Assembly (NCBI RefSeq): GCF_046523945.1
Contig: NZ_CP171363.1
Location: 2,542,001-2,606,000 of the forward strand
Direction: 5' to 3'
Length of the DNA: 64,000 nt
From: Faucicola mancuniensis
GTDB lineage: Bacteria > Pseudomonadota > Gammaproteobacteria > Pseudomonadales > Moraxellaceae
Shown here: positions 1 through 8,653 of the stretch, piece after piece
Numbering within the stretch: the stretch's first letter is position 1
Layout of the letters: every line of letters begins with the position of its first letter
Program-made: the position numbers and the translations under genes
The notes under the pieces: model-generated
Database searches by the model: none
Told to the model about the DNA's origin: nothing
What the model saw: only the letters and a program-made list of their open reading frames with translations

Positions 1-500
1 TAAATCACCTCAATCGTATAAGGGCAAGGTTTAATAACTTGTTCTGTCAGAAACTTAGCCGCACTAAAAGCTGTTTTGTCTGGCATAATACAAGCATACA
101 GTTCACGAGAATAATCATCAATGGCAACAAACAGATATTCTCTAGGGCTGTTGCTATTTTGTCCTTTGAGCAGTGGTAGGCGTTTTGTATCTACGTGTAC
201 CATCTCACCAGGATAGGATTTATTATAACGCTTGGCTTGTTTTTTGAGTTTGTCTTGTATACTCTTTTCAACTTTAGCTAAGCGTTTAATGCCAAATTTC
301 GCTTGTTTAAAGCGATTATTGACACTGGTTTGTGGTTTTAGTAACTTCACTCTGGCAAGTTTCAATACCTTGTAGATTGTTGGTCTTGATACTTTGTATT
401 CTTCAGCAAGTGATGTTACGCTTTGTTTGTTTTGATGATAGGCTATCCAAATAGCTTCTCTTTCAAACGGTAGCAGTCTGGTGTTTTTATGTATGTTCAT
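1..500 (-). CDS. IS481-family transposase, 3' part outside the window
   Basis: This DDE transposase would cut and rejoin the ends of its IS. The gene starts with ATG at 498-500 on the minus strand and is cut after about 166 codons. The visible part matches the 280-residue transposase at 57856-58698. It has an N-terminal helix-turn-helix (around residues 25-45, SVTSLAEEYKVSRPTIYKVL) and the first catalytic Asp in HVDTK (residue 104). The second Asp (residue 169, YSDNG) and the Glu (residue 208, KAERV) lie beyond the edge. Confidence 0.85.
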   Translation of the reverse strand, partial: MNIHKNTRLLPFEREAIWIAYHQNKQSVTSLAEEYKVSRPTIYKVLKLARVKLLKPQTSVNNRFKQAKFGIKRLAKVEKSIQDKLKKQAKRYNKSYPGEMVHVDTKRLPLLKGQNSNSPREYLFVAIDDYSRELYACIMPDKTAFSAAKFLTEQVIKPCPYTIEVI

Positions 501-549
501 TTGCAGTATTTTATCCTAAATACTGTAAATAACGCTAGGATATCTTACA
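1..549 (-). mobile_element. IS481-family insertion sequence, truncated by window edge
   Basis: This is the left 549 bp of the same element that is complete at 57807-58708. The terminal sequence tgtaagatatcctagcg lies at 533-549 (minus strand) and matches the left inverted repeat of the complete copy. The element lies upstream of a rep fragment. The bases next to its end (tataaagctc from 550) do not match the target site of the other copy, so this is a separate insertion or a rearranged one. Confidence 0.85.
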
Positions 550-649
550 TATAAAGCTCATGGGTTCTCCTTTTTAGAAGTATTTTATGAGTTTTTTGTC
601 TTTTTGACAATTTGTAAACTTTATTTTATTAATTTTGATTTTGCCCTGA

Positions 650-1495
650 TTAAAAGCTAGAGAATTCTGCGATAATATTGAGCAATTAAAAGATAAAGAA
701 TTAATTATTCATGCCAATGATTATATTAATGCTTTTAATGTAGAAAGACAAAGTGCATATAAGGCTTTAAAACAAGCTGTACTTGGTTTATATAGAGCTG
801 AATGGGGATATAGATATATTAACAATAGGGGTAATTTAGCGGTACGTTACGAACGTTTCACCCAATCTGCCGAATATGTAGAAAATGAAGCCACCGTTAA
901 ATTTATGTTTGCCAACGCCATTATTCCGATGTTGGTGGAGCTTGAAAGAGCGTTTACAACTTATGAAATAGAACAAGTAGCAAAATTGCAAAGTCGTTAT
1001 TCTATGCGATTGTATGAATGTTTAATACGTTTTAAAACCACAAAAATATTAAAAATTAGTTTAGAAGAATTACGTTTTAGATTGGGGTTATTAAGTCATG
1101 AATATATTCGTATGAGTGATTTTAAAAAAGATGTATTGAACTTAGCGGTTAAACAAATTAACCAACATACCGATATTGACGTAAAATACGAACAACAAAA
1201 ACAAGGGCGGAAAATTGTTGGCTTTACTTTTAGTTTTAAGCAGAAAAAAGATAAACAAAAATCTACTAATGATAATGGTAAACAAAATTTCATGATTAAA
1301 ATGACTGATAAACAGCGTCTAATGTTTGCCAAAAAACTGGCGAGTTTGCCAGAGTTAGGGAGCTATGCCCCTGTTGGGGCTAGTACTGATGAGTTTGTAA
1401 ATAAAATCGCTGATGAACTGCTAGACCCCACCAAATCCGAGTTTTATTTGCCTTTTTTGGGTAGGGTGGAGTTTAATTTTGGGGCAATTTATTAA
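650..1495 (+). pseudogene. Rep_3-family plasmid replication initiator (type 2), 5' end missing
   Basis: The gene should encode an initiator that binds plasmid iterons. The frame opens at 650 right after a TGA (647-649) with KAREFCDN, which is about residue 40 of the related gene at 57792-59636. The first in-frame ATG is at 905 and would give only 196 residues. The remaining sequence holds both winged-helix regions and the conserved C-terminus (ELGSYAPVGAS, DELLDPTKSEFY). The first 40 codons, the ribosome-binding site and the iterons are absent. It is probably inactive. A shortened protein from 905 cannot be excluded. Confidence 0.75.
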
Positions 1496-1502
1496 TGCCA
1501 AA

Positions 1503-1599
1503 ATATTGAAAACCCCACAACAATCCGCATTATGCACCCACACACCCAATCTACCCACATGATAGGTGTGAAAGTCATCTGCTTTTGTGTTGTAGACAA
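1503..1599 (-). pseudogene. HINT-domain end (hinge) remnant facing the rep gene
   Basis: The minus strand encodes the end of a HINT (intein-like) domain: ADDFHTYH followed by VGRLGVWVHNADCCG. It then reads straight into the antisense of the rep 3' end. No toxin follows. The same hinge begins most toxin cassettes at 23-29 kb. The join with rep starts a few bases after the rep stop codon, as it also does at 23109-23172. Confidence 0.7.
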
Positions 1600-2079
1600 C
1601 TATTTTATATTAGTAGACATCCACTCTATGCAACTATTTAAAATTTCTAGAAAGTCATCTTTTTTTAAATCAATAGAATTAGTAATTTCATTAATTAAAT
1701 AAATAATCTTTATTTTATCATCATATGAAACAGCAAATATTGGTTCTGAATCATCAATCATCTCTCCTATCAAAATTAAAAACTTTAATTCTTGATTATC
1801 ATTTGATTTAAAAGACAAACTATACAAAAAATTATATAACTGTTCATTGTTCATATGAAATATAGAAAATGAATCTAATAATCCTTTTTGTATGTTTTCT
1901 TTTAACAATATTAAATCTCCATGATAAACCCCAAGAGTAGATGATTTGAAAAAAATATTTTTTGGAAAAAGCTCATTTTTCAAGATATATGCAAATGCAC
2001 CTTCATCAAAGTTGTCATAAGACCAATTTGTAATCTTATCAGCATAAATAGCAAAATAATCAGGATTACCAAAAATCAT
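1600..2079 (-). CDS. Probable immunity protein, Imm42-like
   Basis: A 159-residue acidic cytoplasmic protein without membrane segments. Its start MIFGNPDYFAIYAD and the following G-x-F / FP pattern resemble the Imm42 family, as does the protein at 60147-60629. The ATG overlaps the TGA of a toxin tail (ATGA, 2076-2079), the usual coupling between a CdiA toxin end and its immunity gene. The preceding toxin is only a fragment, so this is an orphan immunity gene that might still protect against an incoming toxin. The family call is from remembered patterns and is moderate. Confidence 0.6.
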   Translation of the reverse strand: MIFGNPDYFAIYADKITNWSYDNFDEGAFAYILKNELFPKNIFFKSSTLGVYHGDLILLKENIQKGLLDSFSIFHMNNEQLYNFLYSLSFKSNDNQELKFLILIGEMIDDSEPIFAVSYDDKIKIIYLINEITNSIDLKKDDFLEILNSCIEWMSTNIK

Positions 2080-2210
2080 TTTTTACTTACTCCTAGTTTT
2101 TTCTGAACATCATTAGGTATTTTTGCATCATACTCATTTTTTTTAACCATCCCAGACCAATGATAAGCGTTTGTTGCAGGGGTATAACTAAATTGTTGAA
2201 CTACTTCAAA
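2077..2210 (-). pseudogene. Toxin C-terminal tail fragment next to Imm42-like gene
   Basis: The minus strand reads EVVQQFSYTPATNAYHWSGM and ends NDVQKKLGVSKK, with the stop overlapping the immunity start. Its pattern (HW-x-G ... DVxxxL) matches the tail at 60632-60785, which also precedes an Imm42-like gene, so both are probably one toxin family. Upstream it is joined directly to an unrelated tail (2206-2257). Confidence 0.5.
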
Positions 2211-2257
2211 TTAGCATCGTACGTACCATCACGAGTTTCTTTTTTATTAATATTTTT
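2206..2257 (-). pseudogene. Ntox21-like toxin tail fragment
   Basis: The minus strand reads KNINKKETRDGTYDANLK and then stops. The same sequence occurs at 60050-60145, where it precedes a 73-residue immunity-like gene. The IS1-family element lies immediately upstream and cuts the fragment. Confidence 0.45.
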
Positions 2258-3058
2258 GGCATTGTTAAAAAACTATACATAACTCAACCTACCATTCCAC
2301 TTAGCAAAAAGTAGATTTAAAGAATTCTCCACCATCTTTTTGCATTTAGAATAACATTTGGTTCTACGCTTAAACCTTGCAAGATAGTGGCGTATTCTAC
2401 TATTGTAGCTCTCTATGGCAAAGGTTTGTGTTTTGCTTTTTAAGTGTTTGCGTTTTGGGATAATCTCTTGATAAGACTTCCAGTAATCACTACAAAACAG
2501 CTTGATATTGCTTGCATTTAGTTTGTTGTATAGCTTTTTAAAGGTCTTAGTGTCTCGCTTACCACAGACAAAGCCTAAGACTTGTTTGGTGTTTCTGTCA
2601 ATGGCAATCCAAGTCCAACAGTAGTTTTTTTGTGCTTGGTATAACTGTGAATCTCATCAAGCTCTACAATGTCAATCGCTTCATCATCTTGGTCTGAATG
2701 TAGATTGGTATTATAGGTGTTTTGATGTGCTGTGCCAAGCTGTTTTATCCATTGATAAACAGTACCATAGCTAATACCCAACACTCTACCAATGGCACGA
2801 AAGCCTAAGCCTTCAAGATACATATCAACAGCCATTCTTTTGACCTTATCATCTTTTTTGGTGCTTTTGCGTAAGACAGTAAAGTGATGAATACAGTCTT
2901 TGCACCGATACCGCTGTTTGCCACTTGCAAAGCCTGCTTTGACAATGTGGTTAGATTGGCATTTTGGGCAATGGTCTAGGGATAACATAGATTGTTAAGC
3001 CTTTGGTTGTTGTGGTAGAATGAGTATTATAGCTTAGGTATTTTTTATTAACAATGCC
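2258..3058 (-). mobile_element. IS1-family insertion sequence
   Basis: An element of about 800 bp with inverted ends: GGCATTGTTAA at 2258 and its reverse complement ending at 3058. It holds one transposase gene with a probable frameshift site. It has inserted into an Ntox21-like toxin fragment: the left flank is KNINKKETRD sequence, and the right flank (3060-3100) resembles, in diverged form, the continuation of that fragment. I could not see a clean target duplication. Confidence 0.75.
2273..2988 (-). CDS. IS1-family transposase (InsA/InsB', probable -1 frameshift)
   Basis: The first frame (2988 to 2575, 137 residues) begins with a zinc-finger pattern (CPKCQS ... YRCKDC, residues 7-32) and a helix-turn-helix (around 65-90), as in InsA. 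At 2624-2631 (minus) lies A7C, a classical slippery stretch. A -1 shift there gives KHKKNYCWTWIAIDRNTKQV and continues to a stop at 2273, with the YCWTWIAID and later YNSRIRHYLARFKRRT motifs of IS1 InsB. The shift is therefore probably programmed and not a mutation. The fused product is about 238 residues. Confidence 0.75.
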
Positions 3059-3158
3059 CAAATCTTTAATAGAATTAGCCATTTTCCACACCTCATCATT
3101 ATTTAATTATCCTATTTCATGATAACTTAAACTTTCTCTAATGAAAACTTTCTCTATA

Positions 3159-3196
3159 GGGGTCATCTGAGAATTCGGACCATATTGTACGCTAAG
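3159..3196. repeat. Tn3-family left terminal inverted repeat
   Basis: 38 bp, identical in reverse complement to 7060-7097. It starts GGGG and ends TAAG, as is typical of Tn3-family ends bound by TnpA. Confidence 0.9.
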
Positions 3197-3212
3197 GAAT
3201 TTTGTCGAGTAT

Positions 3213-6194
3213 TTAAAAATTATCTATGTTTCTCAGTTGCCTGAACCTCCCGTTCCCCAAACCAGTTTCGGTTTTCCAGATATAATCGCCCGTTAGATTA
3301 ATATGCTCCCAACCCAAGGGTGACAAGTATTGAAGATGATTATCATCAAACGCATAGCCACTCATCCGCAACGCATTTACCGCTCGCTCGATATACACTG
3401 TATTCCACAGCACAATCGCCGCCGTAATCAAATTTAAACCACTGGCTCGATACTGTTGTTGCTCAAAGCTTTGGTCACGAATTTCACCCAATCGATTGAA
3501 GAATACCGCACGAGCCAACGCATTGCGGGCTTCGCCTTTATTCAATCCTGCTTGCACCCGTCGTCTCAATTCAGCATCTTGCAACCACGCCAGAGCAAAC
3601 AAGGTGCGTTCGATTCGCCCAATCTCTCGCAATGCCTGAGCTAAACTATTCTGCCGTGGATAGCTACTCAGTTTTTTAATCAAGAGAGAAGCGGTTGCCG
3701 TCCCTTGTTTAATCGAAGTCGCTAACCGCAAGATATCTGCCCAATTATCAATAATACGCTGGCTATTAATCGTACCGCCTATCATGGATTTTAGCAGCGG
3801 ATAGCTTTGCTCGGTATTTGGTACATACAGCTTAGATTCTTTAAAATTACGAATACGAGGGGCGAATTTAAACCCCAGTAAGTGCATCAAAGCAAACACA
3901 TGGTCAGTAAATCCTGCGGTATCCGTGTAATGTTCTTCGACTTTTAAATCTGATTCATGATACAACAAACCATCCAATACATAGGTCGATTCTCGAATAC
4001 CCACATTGATAAGCTTACTGTGAAACGGGCTATATTGGTCAGAAACGTGCGTATAAATCAGCCGACCAGGTTCTGAGCCATATTTAGGATTGATATTGCC
4101 TGAATTTTTTGCAAAGCTACCTGCCTTAAAGCGTTGCCCATCCGATGACGAACTTGTGCCGTCACCCCAGTTTTGGGCAAACTCATGGGCTAATTGGGCA
4201 TTGGTCAGCACCGCCAATGCTGATGTATAAGTCTCATCCCGAATATACCACGAATGAAGCCATGACAGCTTGTTATGGGTCGTACCAGGACAAGATTCTG
4301 CCATTTTAGTTAAACCCAAATTAATACCATCGCTTAAAATGGTGGTCAGTAGCAAGGTCTTATCATCCGCCGTTTCATCGGTTTTTAAATGGGTAAACTC
4401 ATTGCTAAAGCCTGTCCAATCATCGACTTCTAGCAGTAAGTCAGTGATTTTCACCCTCGGCAATAAGCGGGATACTTGGCTAATCAAGTCTTCGGCAGAT
4501 TTAGGCATTACCGCTTCGAGTGGCGTGATTTTTAATTCAGATGTGGCAGTAATACTCACATCAGGTAAGCGATTGGCTTTGGCAAGTTGGTGGGTTAGCT
4601 TAAATTGTTGCTCAAGCAAAGCAAACCGTTCATTAAGATAGGTTTTGCAATCCGTATTGATGGCTATTGGCAATGCTTGGCTTTGTAAAAGCGTTTGGAA
4701 ATTGTCTTTAGGTAGCAGATAGTCATCAAAGGCTTTAAACTGCCGAGAACCCTGTACCCAAATATCGCCTGAGCGTAACGCATTGTTGAGTTCCGATAAA
4801 ACACACAGCTCATAATAACGAGCATCCATACCCGTATCGGTATAAATCAGCTTGTGCCAGCGTGGCTTGATAAATTTAGTCGGTATAGATTTGTCGTTAT
4901 CGGGTAATTTACGAATGCCCTGACGATTCATGTCTCGCAACAGTTCCACCGCTTGCATCAGATTATTGGAGCTTAATGTGGCTTGAAAGGGCAATATTTC
5001 TAGCATGGTAGGGGCATATCGGCGGATAGTTTGGTAGCTATCATTGATTCTGGGCAGAAAGTCAAAACTAGCAGGCTGAATTAAGCCTTCTGCCTGTTTT
5101 GCACTGTCTTCAAGAGCTTGCCATGAGGGAATCACCTTTTCAATCGCAGAAAAAGCATCTAGGTCATGGTGTTTTGCATCAAGTAAGGCATTGATAACTG
5201 ATTGATACAGCACCATTTTTTCATTGATGGCTTTGCCTGATTCGGCAAAGGCTTGACGGTGATTGTTCTTGGCTTTGTTAAAGATTTTATGAATCATGCG
5301 GTCATGTAATTCAATGATTTCATCAATCACCGTGGCTTTGCCTTCAGCTACAAGGGCAACTAACGTGGCATAGCGTCGGTTTGGCTCGAATTTAGCAAGG
5401 TCGCTTGGATTCATTTGCCCACCTTCACGGGCGATTTTCAGCAAGCGGTTTTGATGAATCCGCCGTTCTATGCCGTCGGGTAAATCAATGGCTAGGTAGT
5501 ATTTTAAGCGGTCAATGTGGGTGAGAATTTGGGTGGAGCTGAGTTTTAGCGATGTTTGGCGTAACCAGCCAAGATGGGTGAATTTGGTATTTTCCTTGTG
5601 CTGGAGCAGTTTATCGAGCTTATCGAAATGACTTTGACTAAGCCCAAGGGTTAGGCGTTCATAAATGATTTTGTTGGCACGGGTGATGGCTTCGGCACAC
5701 AGTTTGTCGATGACAAGCACCGTTGGTAGTAAGGTTTTATTTTCTCGAAGATGGCTCACTAACCATTCGGCTAACAAAACTCCTTTGTCTGTCTCAATGG
5801 CAGTGTTTGTCACATAGTCAACATATTGCTGATAGTCTTGCCTTGCAAAAGGCGTAAAGCCAAATAGCCGTTGCAATTCTAGTGCATGTTCTCGTTTAGT
5901 GACCTCCCTTAATCCGTAAGTTTCCCAGTCGCTAGGGTGGCAATTTAACTGAGTAGCGATAAATTTCAATAACTCCCTATCAGGGGTTTGCGTGTCAGGT
6001 AATACGATGCCAGGATACCGCATATAGCAAAGCTGTACGGCAAACCCCAGCCGATTGGCATTCCCCCGTTTTTGTTTAATGAGTGATAGGTCGGTTTCGC
6101 TTAAACTGTAGTGACGGATAAAATCGCTTTGGTTGTCAGGCAATGCCAGTAATGACTGCCTTTCTTGGGCAGTTAAGATAGAGCGACGAGCCAT
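3213..6194 (-). CDS. tnpA: Tn3-family transposase TnpA
   Basis: A 993-residue DDE transposase that makes the cointegrate during replicative transposition. The length is normal for the family (about 960-1010). The N-terminus (residues 1-160: LTAQERQSLLALP, RLGFAVQLCYMRYPG) is the DUF4158-type domain that binds the repeat. The catalytic core begins near residue 670 with WGDGTSSSSDGQRF (first Asp), followed by HYTDTAGFTDHVF (second Asp) and NKGEARNALARAVFFNR / GEIRD near the end (Glu region). The ATG at 6192-6194 lies 62 bp after tnpR. It appears intact. Confidence 0.95.
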   Translation of the reverse strand: MARRSILTAQERQSLLALPDNQSDFIRHYSLSETDLSLIKQKRGNANRLGFAVQLCYMRYPGIVLPDTQTPDRELLKFIATQLNCHPSDWETYGLREVTKREHALELQRLFGFTPFARQDYQQYVDYVTNTAIETDKGVLLAEWLVSHLRENKTLLPTVLVIDKLCAEAITRANKIIYERLTLGLSQSHFDKLDKLLQHKENTKFTHLGWLRQTSLKLSSTQILTHIDRLKYYLAIDLPDGIERRIHQNRLLKIAREGGQMNPSDLAKFEPNRRYATLVALVAEGKATVIDEIIELHDRMIHKIFNKAKNNHRQAFAESGKAINEKMVLYQSVINALLDAKHHDLDAFSAIEKVIPSWQALEDSAKQAEGLIQPASFDFLPRINDSYQTIRRYAPTMLEILPFQATLSSNNLMQAVELLRDMNRQGIRKLPDNDKSIPTKFIKPRWHKLIYTDTGMDARYYELCVLSELNNALRSGDIWVQGSRQFKAFDDYLLPKDNFQTLLQSQALPIAINTDCKTYLNERFALLEQQFKLTHQLAKANRLPDVSITATSELKITPLEAVMPKSAEDLISQVSRLLPRVKITDLLLEVDDWTGFSNEFTHLKTDETADDKTLLLTTILSDGINLGLTKMAESCPGTTHNKLSWLHSWYIRDETYTSALAVLTNAQLAHEFAQNWGDGTSSSSDGQRFKAGSFAKNSGNINPKYGSEPGRLIYTHVSDQYSPFHSKLINVGIRESTYVLDGLLYHESDLKVEEHYTDTAGFTDHVFALMHLLGFKFAPRIRNFKESKLYVPNTEQSYPLLKSMIGGTINSQRIIDNWADILRLATSIKQGTATASLLIKKLSSYPRQNSLAQALREIGRIERTLFALAWLQDAELRRRVQAGLNKGEARNALARAVFFNRLGEIRDQSFEQQQYRASGLNLITAAIVLWNTVYIERAVNALRMSGYAFDDNHLQYLSPLGWEHINLTGDYIWKTETGLGNGRFRQLRNIDNF

Positions 6195-6256
6195 GAGATT
6201 CCTTATTGCTAAAGGTGGCTAGTTAATAATGGTGAGCTGAGAATAAGCGAAAATCG

Positions 6257-6868
6257 TTAAGGTGTGGTAATGCCGAGCAGTTGTCTGCCCAGTTGTTTGA
6301 GTTCGCCTTTGCCCGTGACATATTGATACAGCGTACTGACAGGCATATCATCAAGTTCTTTACAGATATCAGCAATGCTACGGGTTTGATCGCTCATTAG
6401 ATGCTGTGCGTAACGCAGTTTCTCCGCCGTCATTACTCTCGGTCGTCCGCCTTTTCGTCCACGAGCCCGAGCAGCAGCCAGTCCTTCTTGTACCCGCTGA
6501 CGAATGATGTTACGCTCCATCTCGGCAAACGCTGCCTGAATTTGTAAAAAGGCTCGACCTGTCGGGGTAGTGGTATCCATCGGTGAGTTGATGGCTTTAA
6601 ATCCAATGTCTTTACTGGCTAATTCATCAATTAGAATAATCAAGTCTTTAGCTAGTCGTCCCAATCTGTCCAAGTCGAGTACGACCAACGTATCGCCCTT
6701 TCTCAAGTAGGCTAAACATTCGGCAAGTCCAGGTCTTTCCGAGTTGCTACCCGAAGCGGTATCGGTGAAAATCTTGTCACAACCAATCTCATTTAACGCA
6801 TCAAGCTGACGGTCAAGCAATTGTTTGCCTTCGGCAGTCGATACTCGGGCATAGCCGATTAAACTCAT
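6257..6868 (-). CDS. tnpR: Serine resolvase TnpR
   Basis: A 203-residue serine recombinase that resolves Tn3 cointegrates at res. The catalytic Ser is residue 10 (GYARVST). LDLDRLGR (around 66-73) and AEMERNIIRQRVQEGLAAAR (around 115-135) are typical of the resolvase core and E helix. A C-terminal helix-turn-helix (RSIADICKELDDMPVSTLYQY) follows the GRKGGRPR linker. It lies upstream of tnpA in the same direction, as in Tn21-type elements. Confidence 0.93.
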   Translation of the reverse strand: MSLIGYARVSTAEGKQLLDRQLDALNEIGCDKIFTDTASGSNSERPGLAECLAYLRKGDTLVVLDLDRLGRLAKDLIILIDELASKDIGFKAINSPMDTTTPTGRAFLQIQAAFAEMERNIIRQRVQEGLAAARARGRKGGRPRVMTAEKLRYAQHLMSDQTRSIADICKELDDMPVSTLYQYVTGKGELKQLGRQLLGITTP

Positions 6869-7059
6869 ATAAAATCCTATGGCAAACCTGTTTTTCAGTA
6901 TTTTAACAGAATTTGATTATATTGATTTTATTAGATAGCAAAAAGCTGATAAGCAGGCAGAAATTTAAGCAAATAAAAAACCTATGGCAAACAGATGTTT
7001 TCCATAGATTGCTTGGATTATCACGCAGATTTATAACGAAAAAATACTCGACAAAATTC
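6869..7059. promoter_or_regulatory. Probable res site and tnpR promoter region
   Basis: A 190-bp non-coding AT-rich stretch between tnpR and the right terminal repeat. In Tn3 relatives with tnpR and tnpA in tandem, res lies here. I did not delimit the resolvase subsites. Confidence 0.45.
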
Positions 7060-7097
7060 CTTAGCGTACAATATGGTCCGAATTCTCAGATGACCCC
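7060..7097. repeat. Tn3-family right terminal inverted repeat
   Basis: Perfect 38-bp reverse complement of 3159-3196. Confidence 0.9.
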
Positions 7098-7637
7098 AAC
7101 TTCTACTTCTTGATTATTTCTATCAAGCAGTATCATCCCTTGTTCTAGTAAGGAGGCTTTTAGCCAGCCTGTCTCTTTAATCCAAAAGGGGTGTTCTGCT
7201 GTGGTTTGTAGGGTTTCTATGTCTCCTTGATGGTTTTTGACTGTGACTTGGAAAATGGGTTGATCAGGCGTTGCTTTGGTGGCAATAACAGGACGATAGC
7301 TATATTCTAAGGTAATGTCATTTCTTGTCCAAATTAACTCACCACCTGTAAAGGTTTCAACGGCTTTTAAGCCATCTTTGGTTTCAATGAGTGTGCCTGC
7401 GGTAAAGCAAGAGATGCCAGTAGTACAGGTTGCTTTGGCGGTTGTCGATCCACTTGCCTTATCAGTATTGCGTGCTTCACCTAAATCTGTCTTAGAATTT
7501 TTTGTGCTTACCGTGTTTCGACCACCGCCACCCATTAGTTCAGCATGCCAAGCCTCTCCAACCATAGCCTGAATAGGTTGATTGTTGGCTCTGTGAACTT
7601 GTGCGATGGCTAAATCAACTTGGCTTAGAGCCATCAT
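7086..7637 (-). pseudogene. Orphan CdiA pretoxin/HINT fragment truncated by Tn3
   Basis: The frame is open from about 7767 (KKAEAYREDAKQAREQGSPV) and covers a pretoxin region and most of a HINT domain. SCFTAGTLIETKDG is the intein block-A-like start with the nucleophilic Cys, and TTAEHPFW is the block-B-like motif. It stops after LLDRNNQEVEV, where the transposon end supplies GVI and a stop. The end of the HINT domain and the toxin are lost. The same domain is complete at 28439-29713. Confidence 0.75.
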
Positions 7638-7743
7638 ATTGCTATGATCTATCGCCCCATGTGAAACATTAATACCACCTGCTTTATCTATCCTATTATA
7701 TAAATCAACTGGACTGCCTTGCTCTCTTGCTTGTTTAGCATCT

Positions 7744-8178
7744 TCACGATACGCCTCTGCTTTTTTGGTACTGAGTTAAATAGGACAACAGAGCCATAAA
7801 AAGCAATGTTGATGGTATTGATATCGAAAGATAAGACAGTGTTTCATCTATAATATCAAGTAAATTTGTATTGTAGAAACGAAAACTAGGGGCTTTAAAA
7901 ATCAGAAAACCATAAATGATTATCAATAAAAATGAAATCACATTTTTTAACCATTTATTTCTTATTCCCCATTGAATAAAAGACACAAGAAGCAAGACTG
8001 GAGAGAATAGCAAACTGCTAACTAGACTTATTGCAAATGCCGTACACAACATAGTAGCTATATCGGCAAAATGATCTGTAGTTGTAACAAAAAAAAACAA
8101 CCAAATCATCAGTGCTGAAAAATAGAAAGCTACAAAAACTAAAAATAATGTTTTAAAAAATAAAGCTTCAGTTCTCAT
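7744..8178 (-). CDS. Small four-helix membrane protein, probable immunity protein (second of two)
   Basis: About 144 residues with four hydrophobic segments (residues 8-30, 38-63, 72-88, 113-133 from MRTEALF), so an inner-membrane protein. The likely start is ATG at 8178, overlapping the end of the preceding gene by 11 nt; a GTG at 8187 is also in frame. It is a divergent paralogue of that neighbour: both carry the pattern LL-x-IYG-x-LxF...YN-x-x-LL...SIP-x-T. The last seven residues (QKSRGVS) come from the adjacent HINT fragment read in another frame, so its 3' end was altered by recombination. No named family recognised. Confidence 0.6.
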   Translation of the reverse strand: MRTEALFFKTLFLVFVAFYFSALMIWLFFFVTTTDHFADIATMLCTAFAISLVSSLLFSPVLLLVSFIQWGIRNKWLKNVISFLLIIIYGFLIFKAPSFRFYNTNLLDIIDETLSYLSISIPSTLLFMALLSYLTQYQKSRGVS

Positions 8179-8653
8179 GGCTTGCACCTCTGTTGTTCTT
8201 ATTGTTTAAATATCCGTTATTTAGCTTTATACCCACATAGTTAACATCGATTATAAATACAATCAATAAAAAAATAACTGTCATCGGAATAGAATATATA
8301 AAATACTGTGTCTGTAATACATATAACAATGATCCATTGAAGTAAGTAGTATCTGGATAACCGAATAAAAAATAACCATAAATCTCAAATAATAAAAAAT
8401 TAATGAGATAACTTATTTTATTATTTATTAATAATCTGACCAGTGCAAGCAAAATAAAAACTGGAAATGAAAATATCAGCATTATAATTAGAAAAGCTAT
8501 CAATACTTTTAAATTCAAAATAAATTCCATACTAAAATTATCAAAAAATTTTGGATACATTAAGTAAAAAAATGGAATAATACAAATTGAGTAACAAATG
8601 GAAAACCCTGCTATAATCTCCAAAAGAATGTAAAAATAATTTTTTCTTCTCAT
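8168..8653 (-). CDS. Small four-helix membrane protein, probable immunity protein for CdiA-1 toxin
   Basis: 161 residues with four predicted membrane segments (about 6-31, 46-74, 80-98, 117-138). The ATG overlaps the TGA of cdiA-1 (ATGA at 8650-8653), the position where CdiI immunity genes lie, and translation is probably coupled. Membrane-embedded immunity suggests that the CdiA-1 toxin acts at or crosses the inner membrane of its target. This is inference, and no family was recognised. Confidence 0.65.
   Translation of the reverse strand: MRRKNYFYILLEIIAGFSICYSICIIPFFYLMYPKFFDNFSMEFILNLKVLIAFLIIMLIFSFPVFILLALVRLLINNKISYLINFLLFEIYGYFLFGYPDTTYFNGSLLYVLQTQYFIYSIPMTVIFLLIVFIIDVNYVGIKLNNGYLNNKNNRGASHEN

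Larger units (their letters stand above)
3159..7097 (-). mobile_element. Cryptic Tn3-family transposon
   Basis: A 3.9-kb element bounded by perfect 38-bp inverted repeats that begin GGGGTCATCTGAGAATTCGG and end GCTAAG (3159-3196 and 7060-7097). The symmetry continues about 15 bp further inward. It carries tnpR and tnpA in one orientation and no passenger gene. The flanking pentamers (ctata on the left, aactt on the right) do not match, so there is no 5-bp target duplication. The right end cuts a HINT remnant after LLDRNNQEVEV. Confidence 0.92.

Noticed and set aside
2251..3066. Target-site duplication around the IS1-family element
   Set aside because: Flanks (atttttt on the left, caaatct on the right) do not give a clean direct repeat of the expected 8-9 bp.
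4270..4641. Plus-strand frame inside tnpA
   Set aside because: Antisense to the well-supported transposase gene.
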